Shown here piece by piece: positions 1 through 6,110 of a stretch of DNA of 6,987 bases (positions within the stretch are counted from its first letter, which is position 1; every line of letters starts with the position of its first letter). The notes beneath the pieces are model-generated. The model did no database searches and had not been told where the DNA came from. It was given only the letters and a program-made list of their open reading frames with translations. Where the stretch lies: the NCBI GenBank assembly GCA_015494815.1, contig WGAK01000132.1:1-6987 (forward strand). The letters run 5' to 3'. Both the position numbers and the translations under genes were made by a program. The stretch is from Anaerolineales bacterium (GTDB taxonomy: Bacteria; Chloroflexota; Anaerolineae; Anaerolineales; DRMV01).

Positions 1-39
1 ATCAGCACCGCGTTGCAAGTCGCCACGCCCGCCCCCTGA
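1..39 (+). CDS. possible C-terminal tail of an upstream gene (partial)
   Basis: The first reading frame is open from the window edge for 12 codons (ISTALQVATPAP) and ends in TGA at 37-39. That stop overlaps the Shine-Dalgarno of the next gene, as expected when two genes are transcribed together. The fragment is too short to assign a family. The other two + frames are also open here, so this is only the most economical reading. If real, the upstream gene and the oxidoreductase form an operon. Confidence 0.35.
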   Translation: MSTALQVATPAP

Positions 40-50
40 GGGAGACCGCC

Positions 51-1076
51 ATGGACCTGGATGTCACCCTGTTGGCCCCCGCCCTGGCCGACATGCCCGC
101 GCTGGCGCAAGCCGCCGAAGCCGCAGGGTTCGACACTCTGTGGGTTGGCGAGACCAAACACAACCCCTTTTTGCCCCTGGCCCTGGCCGCGGAGCACACC
201 CAACGCCTGCGTTTGGGCACGGCCGTAGCCATCGCGTTCCCCCGCAGCCCCATGGTGACCGCGCAGGTGGCCTGGGACCTGCAGCGTTACGCGCAGGGGC
301 GCTTCGTGTTGGGTCTGGGCACCCAGGTGCGGGCGCACATTCGCCGTCGCTTCAGCACCCCGTGGGAAGCCCCGGTTGCCAAACTGCGCGATTACATCCA
401 GGCGCTGCGGGCCATCTGGCAGGCCTGGCAGCAGCGCACGCCTTTGCGCTATCGCGGGCGTTTTTACACCTTCACCTTGATGACCGATTTCTTCGACCCC
501 GGCCCCATTGCCCATCCCGACATTCCCATTTACCTGGCGGGGGTCAATCGAGGGCTGGTGCGCCTGGCCGGAGAACTGGCCCAGGGCTTCCATGTGCATC
601 CCTTCCACTCGCCCCGTTATCTGCGGCAGGTCTTCTTGCCCGCGCTGGACGAAGGCTTGCGGGCCGCAGGCCGCTCGCGGGCGCAAGTGCGGCTGGCCAG
701 CACGGTGTTCGTCATCACGGGGAACCGCTCCGCTCGGGCCCGGCTGCGGGAGGAGGTGCGGCGGCAAATTGCCTTTTACGCCAGCACGCCGTCCTACCGG
801 GTGGTGTTGGAAGTGCACGGTTGGGGCGCGGTGGGTGAGCGTCTGTCACGGCTGGCCGCCCGGCAGGCGTGGGATGAAATGCCCGCGCTCATCACCGACG
901 AGATGCTGGCCACCTTCGCGCTGGAGGCCGACGAGGACGCGCTGCCGCAGGCGCTGGTGGCGCGCTACGCGGGCCTGTTGGACCAGGTGGCGCTCTATCT
1001 GCCTTTCGACCCGCGAGAAGCGGCCCGTTGGCGGGCCTGGCGCGAGGGCCTGCGCCGCGCGGTGGCCGCGCGTTAG
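51..1076 (+). CDS. LLM-class F420-dependent oxidoreductase, TIGR03617-like
   Basis: The 341-residue product matches the luciferase-like monooxygenase (bacterial luciferase) TIM-barrel superfamily, in particular the TIGR03617 (MSMEG_2256-type) F420-dependent group. Visible family features are the N-terminal 'DVTLLAPALADMPALAQAAE' strand and helix, 'GFDTLWVGETKHNPFLPLAL' (26-45), 'RLGTAVAIAFPRSPMV' (54-69), 'GRFVLGLGTQVRAHIRRRFS' (83-102), 'YRGRFYTFTLMTDFF' (134-148), 'IPIYLAGVN' (158-166) and 'GFHVHPFHSPRYL' (179-191). Such enzymes transfer hydride between reduced coenzyme F420 and an organic substrate in the cytosol; the substrate is unknown. The ATG at 51 was chosen because the homology begins there, GGGAG at 40-44 lies six bases upstream, and no ATG, GTG or TTG occurs in frame before it. 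Length is normal for the group. The stop (TAG, 1074-1076) overlaps the stop of the convergent feoC-like gene. FMN dependence rather than F420 cannot be excluded from sequence alone. Confidence 0.88.
   Translation: MDLDVTLLAPALADMPALAQAAEAAGFDTLWVGETKHNPFLPLALAAEHTQRLRLGTAVAIAFPRSPMVTAQVAWDLQRYAQGRFVLGLGTQVRAHIRRRFSTPWEAPVAKLRDYIQALRAIWQAWQQRTPLRYRGRFYTFTLMTDFFDPGPIAHPDIPIYLAGVNRGLVRLAGELAQGFHVHPFHSPRYLRQVFLPALDEGLRAAGRSRAQVRLASTVFVITGNRSARARLREEVRRQIAFYASTPSYRVVLEVHGWGAVGERLSRLAARQAWDEMPALITDEMLATFALEADEDALPQALVARYAGLLDQVALYLPFDPREAARWRAWREGLRRAVAAR
1056..1072. other. GC hairpin at the convergent gene junction
   Basis: CGCGCGG (1056-1062), loop TGG, then CCGCGCG (1066-1072) form a perfect 7-bp stem directly before the overlapping stop codons of the two convergent genes. 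Neither strand has a T-tract after it, so it is not a classical intrinsic terminator. It could stall or stabilise the 3' ends of either transcript. It also lies in coding sequence (RRAVAAR) of very high GC, so chance is possible. Confidence 0.35.
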
Positions 1077-1342
1077 TCCGCCTGGGCGTCGGCCGCGCTG
1101 GAGGGGCACCAGGCCCGCAGCGCGCACAGGCGACAGCCGGCGCCCGGCGTGGCGGGGCAAACCCGCCCGTCGTCCCAGCGTTGGAGCCGCCCCTGCCGCA
1201 CCAGCCAGTCCAGCGCGGCCTGGGTCAGGTCCGGGTCCAGGCCCGTTTGTTGGGCAACGGCCGCGGCGGTCACCGCGCCGGGGGATTGCTGCACCGCGGC
1301 CCACACCTTGAGCAGCACCGACCCCGTACCCATCGGGTTCAT
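1073..1342 (-). CDS. feoC: FeoC-like winged-helix protein with four cysteines
   Basis: The product has 89 residues. Residues 8-56 look like a winged-helix DNA-binding fold of the FeoC type: a first helix, then 'VTAAAVAQQTGLDPDLTQAA' (24-43) as the helix-turn-helix, and 'LDWLVRQGRLQRWDDGRV' (44-61) as recognition helix end and wing. The tail carries four cysteines (C62, C70, C73, C79; C-x7-C-x2-C-x5-C). In enterobacterial FeoC, four clustered cysteines bind an Fe-S cluster, and the protein is linked to FeoB function or stability; the same role here is inference. The start ATG (1342-1340) overlaps the feoB stop as ATGA, with AGGGGG just upstream, so translation is probably coupled. M4 (1333) is a possible alternative start. 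The gene is last in the feo operon. The symbol rests on position, length, fold and cysteines rather than close sequence identity. Confidence 0.75.
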   Translation of the reverse strand: MNPMGTGSVLLKVWAAVQQSPGAVTAAAVAQQTGLDPDLTQAALDWLVRQGRLQRWDDGRVCPATPGAGCRLCALRAWCPSSAADAQAD

Positions 1343-3588
1343 AGCCCGACCCCCTGGGCGATGTGATAGGTCACCCAGGCCAACCCCCACGCGACGCCGA
1401 TTTGGTACACCAGCCCGAGCGCGGCCCAGCGCAGGCCGAATTCGTGATACTGCGCGGCCAGGGTCGCCATGCAGGGCACATACAGCAGCACGAAGACCAC
1501 GAAGGCCAGCGCGGCCGCGGGCGAGAAGTTTTGCCGCAAAGCCGCGGCCAGGCGTCCGTCCGAAGCGGCGGTGGCGCCCACGAAGGCGGGCGCGTCGCGG
1601 CCCAGCAGTTGCCGGGCGGCCGCGCGCAGCGTGGCCCACAGACCGGGCCCCAGGTGATGCAGGTCGGCCTGCCAGTCCGCGGCGGTGGGCGGGCCCAACG
1701 CGGCCGCGTCGGTCTGGCGTTCGCCCAGGTAAATCTGGCCCATGGTGCTCACCACCACCTCTTTGGCAATCATGCCGGTGACCAGCGCGCCGGCCGCCTC
1801 CCAACGGCCAAAGCCCAAGGGCTCTAAGGCCGGGGCCAGGGCCTGGCTCACGCGACCGAAGTAACTGTCCGCGGGGTCGCGCACGCCCCAGGGCAGGTTC
1901 ATCAGCAGCCACAGCAGCATGGAAATGCCCACGATGACCGTGCCCGCCTGGGTGACGAAGGCCCACACTCGGCGGCGCACCTGGCGGCCGATGACCCGGC
2001 CGTTGGGCCAGTGGTAGGGCGGCAACTCCAGCACGAAGGGGGTGGGGGCCTCGGCGGGCAGCAGCACCCGCTGCAGCACCCAGGCCGAAGCCAGCGCCAC
2101 CACCAGGCCCAAGAGATACAGTCCCCACACCACCCACACGGTGGCCGCGCCGAAGAACGCCAGGCCGAAGATGAGGTATACCGGCAACCGGGCCGAGCAC
2201 GACACAAAGGGGATGACCAGCGCAGTCACCAGGCGGTCGCGGTGCCGTTCCAGGGTGCGGGTGGCGTACACTGCGGGTACATTGCAGCCCAGCCCCAGTA
2301 GCAAGGGCAAGAAGGCCTTGCCGTGCAGGCCAAAGACCCGCATGGCCCGGTCCATGACGAACGCGACCCGCGCCATGTAGCCGCTGTCTTCGAGCCAGGC
2401 CAGGAAGAGGTACAGCAGGGTCAGGCCGGGCAAGAAGGTCATCATGCTGCCTACCCCGGCCAGCACCCCGTCCACCAGCAGCGCGCGCACGCCGTAGGGC
2501 GCGTGGACCTGGTGCAGCAGCCACAGCAGCGCGTGCCGTATGGGGCCCTGGAACAGCCCTTCGGTCCAGGTGATGAAGGGGTCGGCCACGTTGACCACCA
2601 GGTGGAAGACGAACAGCATGACCAGGAAGAAGAGGGGCAGGCCCAGCCAGCGGTGGGTCACCACCCGGTCCACGGCCTGGGAGAGGGCAAACCGGGCCGG
2701 CCCGCGCGCGGTGACGGTGGCGCGCAGCACGCCCTGCACCCAGCCGTAGCGCGCGTCGGCCACCAGCAGGGCGGGGTCTTCGTCCCACTCGCGACGATAG
2801 GCCGCGACGCGCGCCTGCACCTGGGCGGTCAGGGCCGCGGCCTGCTCGGGCGGCAGCAGCACGGCCAGCAAGTCGGTCTGGCCTTCGAGCATTTTCAGGG
2901 CCAGCCCGCGCAGCCGCGCCGGGGGAAGGTCGGGCAGGGCATCGTGCAGCAGGGCCTGCACCTCGGCCGCGGCCTGCTCGATGCGCGCGGGATAGCGCGG
3001 CGCGCGGCCCGGTTGCGGCCCCTGGCGCAGCCATTGCCCCAGCCGCTCTTGCAGCAAGGCCGTGCCGCGCGGGTCCCGAGCCACGGTGGGCACCACGGGC
3101 ACCCCCAGCAGCGCCTCCAACTGCGCTACATCCAGGCGAATGCCCTCCCGCCGGGCGACATCCCACATGTTGAGCACCACGAACGTGGGCAGACCCAGTT
3201 CGAGCACTTCCGCGGTCAGGTACAGATGGCGGCCCAGGTGCGACGCGTCCACCACATTGAGCACCGCGTCGAAGGGCATGGTGAGCAGCGCGTCCCGGGC
3301 CAGGCGCTCCTCGGGCGACAGCGCGGCCAGGCTGTAAGTGCCGGGCAAATCCACGACCCGCACCGCAAAGCCGGGACCGGGCCACAGGCCTTCCTGATAG
3401 GCCACGGTCTTGCCCGGCCAGTTGCCCACATGTTGCTCTTGCCCCGTGAGCGCGTTGAACACGCTGGTCTTGCCCGCGTTGGGATTGCCCACCAGGGCCA
3501 CGGTCCAGGTCGCGGCGGTGACGGTGGACGGGGGCGTGACCGAGGTACATTTGGGGCACGGCATGACCGTGGAGCCGACGGTGCTCAT
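1339..3588 (-). CDS. feoB: ferrous iron transport protein B (Fe(II) permease with G domain)
   Basis: The product is a 749-residue inner-membrane Fe(II) transporter, within the usual FeoB length. The N-terminal cytosolic G domain shows G1 'GNPNAGKT' (34-41), switch I 'GNWPGKTV' (55-62), G3 'DLPG' (80-83) and FeoB-type G4 'NMWD' (140-143). A helical spacer follows (about 200-300), then a membrane core with hydrophobic segments near 316-334, 372-398, 425-440, 455-480, 482-508, 546-565, 598-618, 690-712 and 722-742. Core signatures are 'GLGCNVPA' (432-439), 'SCSARLPVY' (463-471), 'GMIAKEVVVSTMG' (605-617) and 'YVPCMATL' (703-710), which supply the cysteines C435, C464 and C706 conserved in this family. 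The start was set at 3588, where ATGA overlaps the feoA stop and GAGGGTGG lies upstream on the coding strand. The frame is open further upstream, but those 64 residues overlap feoA and do not resemble FeoB. The N-terminus before the G domain carries an extra 'CPKC' (11-14). Confidence 0.96.
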   Translation of the reverse strand: MSTVGSTVMPCPKCTSVTPPSTVTAATWTVALVGNPNAGKTSVFNALTGQEQHVGNWPGKTVAYQEGLWPGPGFAVRVVDLPGTYSLAALSPEERLARDALLTMPFDAVLNVVDASHLGRHLYLTAEVLELGLPTFVVLNMWDVARREGIRLDVAQLEALLGVPVVPTVARDPRGTALLQERLGQWLRQGPQPGRAPRYPARIEQAAAEVQALLHDALPDLPPARLRGLALKMLEGQTDLLAVLLPPEQAAALTAQVQARVAAYRREWDEDPALLVADARYGWVQGVLRATVTARGPARFALSQAVDRVVTHRWLGLPLFFLVMLFVFHLVVNVADPFITWTEGLFQGPIRHALLWLLHQVHAPYGVRALLVDGVLAGVGSMMTFLPGLTLLYLFLAWLEDSGYMARVAFVMDRAMRVFGLHGKAFLPLLLGLGCNVPAVYATRTLERHRDRLVTALVIPFVSCSARLPVYLIFGLAFFGAATVWVVWGLYLLGLVVALASAWVLQRVLLPAEAPTPFVLELPPYHWPNGRVIGRQVRRRVWAFVTQAGTVIVGISMLLWLLMNLPWGVRDPADSYFGRVSQALAPALEPLGFGRWEAAGALVTGMIAKEVVVSTMGQIYLGERQTDAAALGPPTAADWQADLHHLGPGLWATLRAAARQLLGRDAPAFVGATAASDGRLAAALRQNFSPAAALAFVVFVLLYVPCMATLAAQYHEFGLRWAALGLVYQIGVAWGLAWVTYHIAQGVGL

Positions 3589-3884
3589 GGCCCACCCTCG
3601 GCGGGGGAAGATGGCGTTGCGGCCAGGGGACGCACCCAAATCTGCCGGGCGGTGCGCCGACGCAGCGCCAGCCAGGTGTCGTGCACCCGATACTGCACGG
3701 GGTCGCCCAGCGGCGCGGTGTGCTCCACATAGACCCGGGCCCCGGGCACGAAGCCCAGCGCGTACAACCGCCGGCGCCATTGCGGCGGCCCTTGCACGCG
3801 CACGATTTCGGCCCAGCGCCCAGGCGGCAGGTCACCCAGGCGGGTCAGTGGTGGCGATGAAGATGAGACGGGGGACATGGTCAT
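3585..3884 (-). CDS. feoA: ferrous iron transport protein A (SH3-like)
   Basis: The product has 99 residues and a typical FeoA SH3-like fold: 'LTRLGDLPPGRWAEIVRV' (13-30), 'RRRLYALGFVPGARVYVEHT' (37-56), 'APLGDPVQYRVHDTWLALRR' (57-76) and 'RTARQIWVRPL' (77-87). The order pG-x-A-x-V ... L-x-x-L-G-x-x-P-G ... P-L-G-D-P ... L-A-L-R-x-x-x-A is diagnostic. FeoA is a small cytosolic protein needed for full FeoB activity; how it acts is not settled. It is first in the operon and overlaps feoB by four bases. The start is the first ATG after the predicted promoter, giving a leader of about 36 nt. M3 (codon 3878-3876) is an alternative. No strong Shine-Dalgarno is visible before either. Confidence 0.92.
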   Translation of the reverse strand: MTMSPVSSSSPPLTRLGDLPPGRWAEIVRVQGPPQWRRRLYALGFVPGARVYVEHTAPLGDPVQYRVHDTWLALRRRTARQIWVRPLAATPSSPAEGGP

Positions 3885-3908
3885 GATGGCGTTGACTCAC
3901 AGGGGGAA

Positions 3909-3929
3909 TTTAGTAGAATCTCTTTTAGT
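3909..3929 (-). promoter_or_regulatory. direct repeat over the feo promoter/start region
   Basis: The hexamer ACTAAA occurs twice on the minus strand (3929-3924 and 3914-3909), 15 bases apart. The first copy overlaps the predicted -10 and the second lies just past the expected transcription start. This is the right place for a repressor such as a Fur- or DtxR-family iron regulator. I do not see a consensus Fur or DtxR box, so the regulator is not identified. Confidence 0.25.
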
Positions 3930-3954
3930 TTATCACCCCGCGTGTGCGCGTCAA
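3927..3954 (-). promoter_or_regulatory. predicted feo operon promoter
   Basis: On the minus strand, TTGACG (3954-3949, 5/6 match to the -35 consensus) is followed after 16 bases by TAAACT (3932-3927, 4/6 match to -10). TGA directly before it makes an extended -10 (TGn). Transcription would start near 3920, about 36 nt before the feoA start. It lies in the most AT-rich part of the window. Confidence 0.55.
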
Positions 3955-3987
3955 GCCTCGCGGGCGGGATGTGAGCAATGTCAGAGG

Positions 3988-4034
3988 TTTCGGCCGCGAA
4001 AGGCCGTGGTCGAAGCGGCTTTCGTTTTGCGAAA
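3988..4034. promoter_or_regulatory. paired TTTCG/CGAAA dyads upstream of the radical SAM gene
   Basis: Two short inverted repeats share the same arms: TTTCG-gccg-CGAAA (3988-4001) and TTTCG-ttttg-CGAAA (4020-4034). Their starts are 32 bp apart, close to three helical turns, and the second overlaps the predicted -35. The pattern fits a tandem operator, but no known regulator site is recognised. An overlapping small hairpin, CGGCC-gcgaaa-GGCCG (3991-4006), is also present. Confidence 0.3.
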
Positions 4035-4054
4035 ATCGTGATTGTGGCTATAAT
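4027..4054 (+). promoter_or_regulatory. predicted promoter of the radical SAM gene
   Basis: A perfect TATAAT lies at 4049-4054, with TTGCGA (4/6 match to TTGACA) at 4027-4032 and a 16-bp spacer. The expected start is near 4061, giving a leader of about 40 nt. The 10-bp palindrome AACCGCGGTT (4069-4078) and the repeat GTTGC-gg-GCAAC (4076-4087) fall in this leader. Confidence 0.65.
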
Positions 4055-4090
4055 GGAAGCACAGCCTGAACCGCGGTTGCGGGCAACTTC

Positions 4091-4096
4091 AAGGAG
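4091..4096 (+). promoter_or_regulatory. Shine-Dalgarno fixing the radical SAM start
   Basis: AAGGAG lies four bases before the ATG at 4101. The in-frame ATGs at 3978 and 4053 have no such site. The former also lies upstream of the predicted promoter and the latter inside its -10 box. This supports 4101 as the start. Confidence 0.7.
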
Positions 4097-4100
4097 CAAC

Positions 4101-6047
4101 ATGACCCGGCAAGTGTGGACACCCCAAACCCTGTATCGTGCGGTCGAGCGCCGTCTGCCGCGCGTGAGCAAGCCGGCCCGTTACACCGGCGGCGAACTCA
4201 ACCAGGTGGTCAAAGATTGGGACCAGGTCGCCGTGCGCGTGGCGCTGGTCTTCCCCGACATTTACGACATCGGCATGTCCAACCTGGCGCTGGCCGTGTT
4301 GTACGACCAAATCAACCGCCGCGCCGATGCCCTGGCCGAGCGGGTCTTCGCCCCTTGGGTGGACATGGAGGATGAACTGCGGCAGGCCGGCCTGCCTTTG
4401 TATTCCTTGGAGACCAGGCACCCCCTGGCGGACTTCGACATCGTGGGCATCACGCTGCCCTACGAGACGCTGTTCACCAACGCGCTGAACGTGCTGGACC
4501 TGGGCGGTATTCCGGTGTGGAGTGCCGAACGCACCACGGCCCACCCCCTGGTCATCGCCGGTGGGCATGCGGTGTTCAACCCCGAGCCGATGGCCCCGTT
4601 CATTGACGCGTTCGTCATCGGCGAAGGCGAAGAGGTCATCCACGAAATCGTGGAGGTCTACAAGACCTGGAAGGCCGAGGGCGCGAGCCGCGAGACCTTG
4701 CTCTACCGCCTCTCGCGGCTGTGGGGGGTATATGTGCCCGCGTTCTACCGGCCCACCTACGACGAGCAAGGCGTGTTCGCCGGCATCGAGAAGGTGGTGG
4801 ACGACGCGCCGCTGCCCGTGGTGAAGCGCATCGTGCCCAAGTTGCCGCCGCCACCCACCCATTTCGTCGTGCCGTATATCAGCACCGTGCACCAGCGGCT
4901 GCCCATCGAAATCACCCGGGGCTGCACGCGCGGCTGCCGCTTTTGCCACGCGGGCATGGTCACCCGCCCCGTGCGCGAGCGGCCTGTGGACGAAATCCTG
5001 GCCGCCATCGAGACCGGCCTGGCGGCCACGGGCTTCGACGAGGTCGGCCTGCTTTCCCTGTCCTCGTCCGACTATACCCATATCTTGCCTTTGGTGCAGG
5101 CCGTGGTGCGGCGCTTCGGCTCCCGGCGCATCGCCATCTCGCTGCCCTCGCTGCGCATCGAGACCTTTTCGGTGGACCTGATGGAAGCCCTGGGCCCGAC
5201 CCGGCGGCGCGGCTTCACCCTGGCGCCCGAAGCCGCCACCGAGCGCATGCGCGAAATCATCAACAAGCCCGTGAGCACCGCGCAATTGCTGGAGACCGCG
5301 CGCGCCATCTATGCCCGGGGCTGGACCACCATCAAACTGTACTTCATGATAGGCCACCCCTCCGAGACCCTGGACGACGTGCGGGCCATCGCGGACCTGG
5401 CCAAGGCCGTGCTGCGCGAGGGCCGGCGTATCCTGGGCGGACGGGCCAAAGTGCACATCGGCGTGAGCACCTTCGTGCCCAAGCCGCACACGCCCTTCCA
5501 GTGGGTTCCCGCGGACCGGGTGGCCACCATCGAGGCCAAGCAGGCTTTGCTGCGGAACGAAATTCGCGGCCGGGGCCTGAAGTTGAACCTCAACGACCCG
5601 CGCGAGACCATGCTCGAAGCCTGGCTCAGCCGGGGCGACCGCCGCCTGGCCCGGGTGATTTACCGCGCCTGGCAGCAAGGCGCCAAATTCGACGCCTGGA
5701 ACGACCACCTGGCCTACGAGGCCTGGCTGGAGGCTTTCGCGGCCGAGGGCCTGGACCCGGCCTTCTATGTGCACCGCCCCCGGCTCATTGACGAGCCCTT
5801 CCCGTGGGACCACATCAGCATCGCGGTGACCAAGCAATACCTGGCCCAGGACTACCTGTGGAGCCAGCAACGCAAGACCCGCGTGGACTGCCGCCGGCGT
5901 TGCTTCGCGTGCGGCATCCTGCCCACCTTCGCCGGCATACGCCACCGGCATCCCGGCGAGGTGTGGAAGTGCCCCGAGGTCAAGCGCCCGCCGCGACGCA
6001 AGGATGTGTTCCTGCCCCTGCGCGAACTGGCCGTGCAGGCCGACTGA
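4101..6047 (+). CDS. TIGR03960-type B12-binding-like radical SAM protein
   Basis: The 648-residue product matches the TIGR03960 radical SAM family. An N-terminal Rossmann-like region resembling a B12-binding domain spans about 24-190 ('KPARYTGGELNQVVKDWDQV' 24-43, 'ALVFPDIYDIGMSNLAL' 48-64, 'RVFAPWVDMEDEL' 81-93, 'VIAGGHAVFNPEPMAPFIDA' 151-170, 'FVIGEGEEVI' 171-180). I see no classical DxHxxG cobalamin motif. The radical SAM core begins at 'EITRGCTRGCRFCHAGMVTR' (270-289), with cluster cysteines C275, C279 and C282 (CxxxCxxC) ligating the [4Fe-4S] that cleaves S-adenosylmethionine. 'LSLSSSDY' (318-325), 'SLPSLR' (347-352), 'GFTLAPEAATERMR' (371-384), 'INKPV' (387-391) and 'KLYFMIGHPSET' (412-423) complete the barrel. 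The C-terminus carries a second CxxxCxxC (C597, C601, C604) and C624. The family's reaction is not established. In many bacteria these genes sit beside or are fused to a DUF2344 (TIGR03936) protein; none is present here. The predicted promoter at 4027-4054 drives it separately from the divergent feo operon. Confidence 0.93.
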   Translation: MTRQVWTPQTLYRAVERRLPRVSKPARYTGGELNQVVKDWDQVAVRVALVFPDIYDIGMSNLALAVLYDQINRRADALAERVFAPWVDMEDELRQAGLPLYSLETRHPLADFDIVGITLPYETLFTNALNVLDLGGIPVWSAERTTAHPLVIAGGHAVFNPEPMAPFIDAFVIGEGEEVIHEIVEVYKTWKAEGASRETLLYRLSRLWGVYVPAFYRPTYDEQGVFAGIEKVVDDAPLPVVKRIVPKLPPPPTHFVVPYISTVHQRLPIEITRGCTRGCRFCHAGMVTRPVRERPVDEILAAIETGLAATGFDEVGLLSLSSSDYTHILPLVQAVVRRFGSRRIAISLPSLRIETFSVDLMEALGPTRRRGFTLAPEAATERMREIINKPVSTAQLLETARAIYARGWTTIKLYFMIGHPSETLDDVRAIADLAKAVLREGRRILGGRAKVHIGVSTFVPKPHTPFQWVPADRVATIEAKQALLRNEIRGRGLKLNLNDPRETMLEAWLSRGDRRLARVIYRAWQQGAKFDAWNDHLAYEAWLEAFAAEGLDPAFYVHRPRLIDEPFPWDHISIAVTKQYLAQDYLWSQQRKTRVDCRRRCFACGILPTFAGIRHRHPGEVWKCPEVKRPPRRKDVFLPLRELAVQAD

Positions 6048-6051
6048 CCCC

Positions 6052-6095
6052 GGCCTTGTGATACAATGCAGCCGCGGTCGCAAGGCCGCGGCTGC
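6052..6095 (+). other. two overlapping alternative inverted repeats
   Basis: Stem A pairs GGCCTTG (6052-6058) with CAAGGCC (6081-6087). Stem B pairs GCAGCCGCGG (6068-6077) with CCGCGGCTGC (6086-6095), a perfect 10-bp stem with an 8-nt loop. They share 6086-6087 and interleave, so both full stems cannot form at once. No T-run follows either stem. Stem B might end or protect the radical SAM transcript, act as a DNA palindrome, or be part of the leader of the next gene. Confidence 0.5.
6059..6067 (+). promoter_or_regulatory. possible extended -10 promoter before the membrane-protein pair
   Basis: TGATACAAT contains TGn followed by TACAAT (5/6 match to TATAAT). No good -35 is found 16-18 bases upstream, so it would depend on the extended -10. 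The expected start, near 6074, falls inside stem B. The context TTGTG-n-TA-n-AATG resembles that of the radical SAM promoter. Read-through from the upstream gene is the alternative. Confidence 0.4.
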
Positions 6096-6103
6096 GCGCG
6101 TGT

Positions 6104-6110
6104 GAGGTGA
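6104..6110 (+). promoter_or_regulatory. Shine-Dalgarno fixing the start at 6113
   Basis: GAGGTGA is an uninterrupted complement to the 16S rRNA 3' end and is well spaced for ATG at 6113. The GTG at 6107, which would add two codons, lies inside this site and is therefore an unlikely start. Confidence 0.65.

Noticed and set aside
846..1304. 152-codon minus-strand frame and similar + strand frames near 1028-1366
   Set aside because: They overlap the oxidoreductase and the feoC-like gene in other frames and have no domain or ribosome binding site support.
2323..3732. 469-codon open frame on the + strand opposite feoB
   Set aside because: It is antisense to the full G domain and part of the membrane core of a clear FeoB. 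The translation is rich in Gln, His, Gly and Arg without any domain, as expected from reversed high-GC codons.
3589..3780. 64-residue N-terminal extension of FeoB
   Set aside because: It lies in another frame of feoA, does not resemble FeoB, and the ATG at 3588 has the expected overlap and ribosome binding site.
1073..3835. 920-codon minus-strand frame that would join the feoC-like gene to a long upstream region
   Set aside because: Only the last 89 codons make sense. The rest overlaps feoB in another frame and is Ala/Gly/Arg-rich noise. The ATGA junction with feoB marks the true start.
3978..4100. 41-residue N-terminal extension of the radical SAM protein
   Set aside because: It begins upstream of the predicted promoter, lacks a ribosome binding site, and family similarity starts after the ATG at 4101.
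3881..4171. 96-codon minus-strand frame across the divergent intergenic region
   Set aside because: It overlaps the start of the radical SAM gene and both predicted promoters, and has no family resemblance.
4089..6083. 664-codon open frame on the minus strand opposite the radical SAM gene
   Set aside because: The opposite strand encodes a family-matching protein over its whole length. The antisense translation is low-complexity His/Gln/Gly-rich with no recognisable motif.
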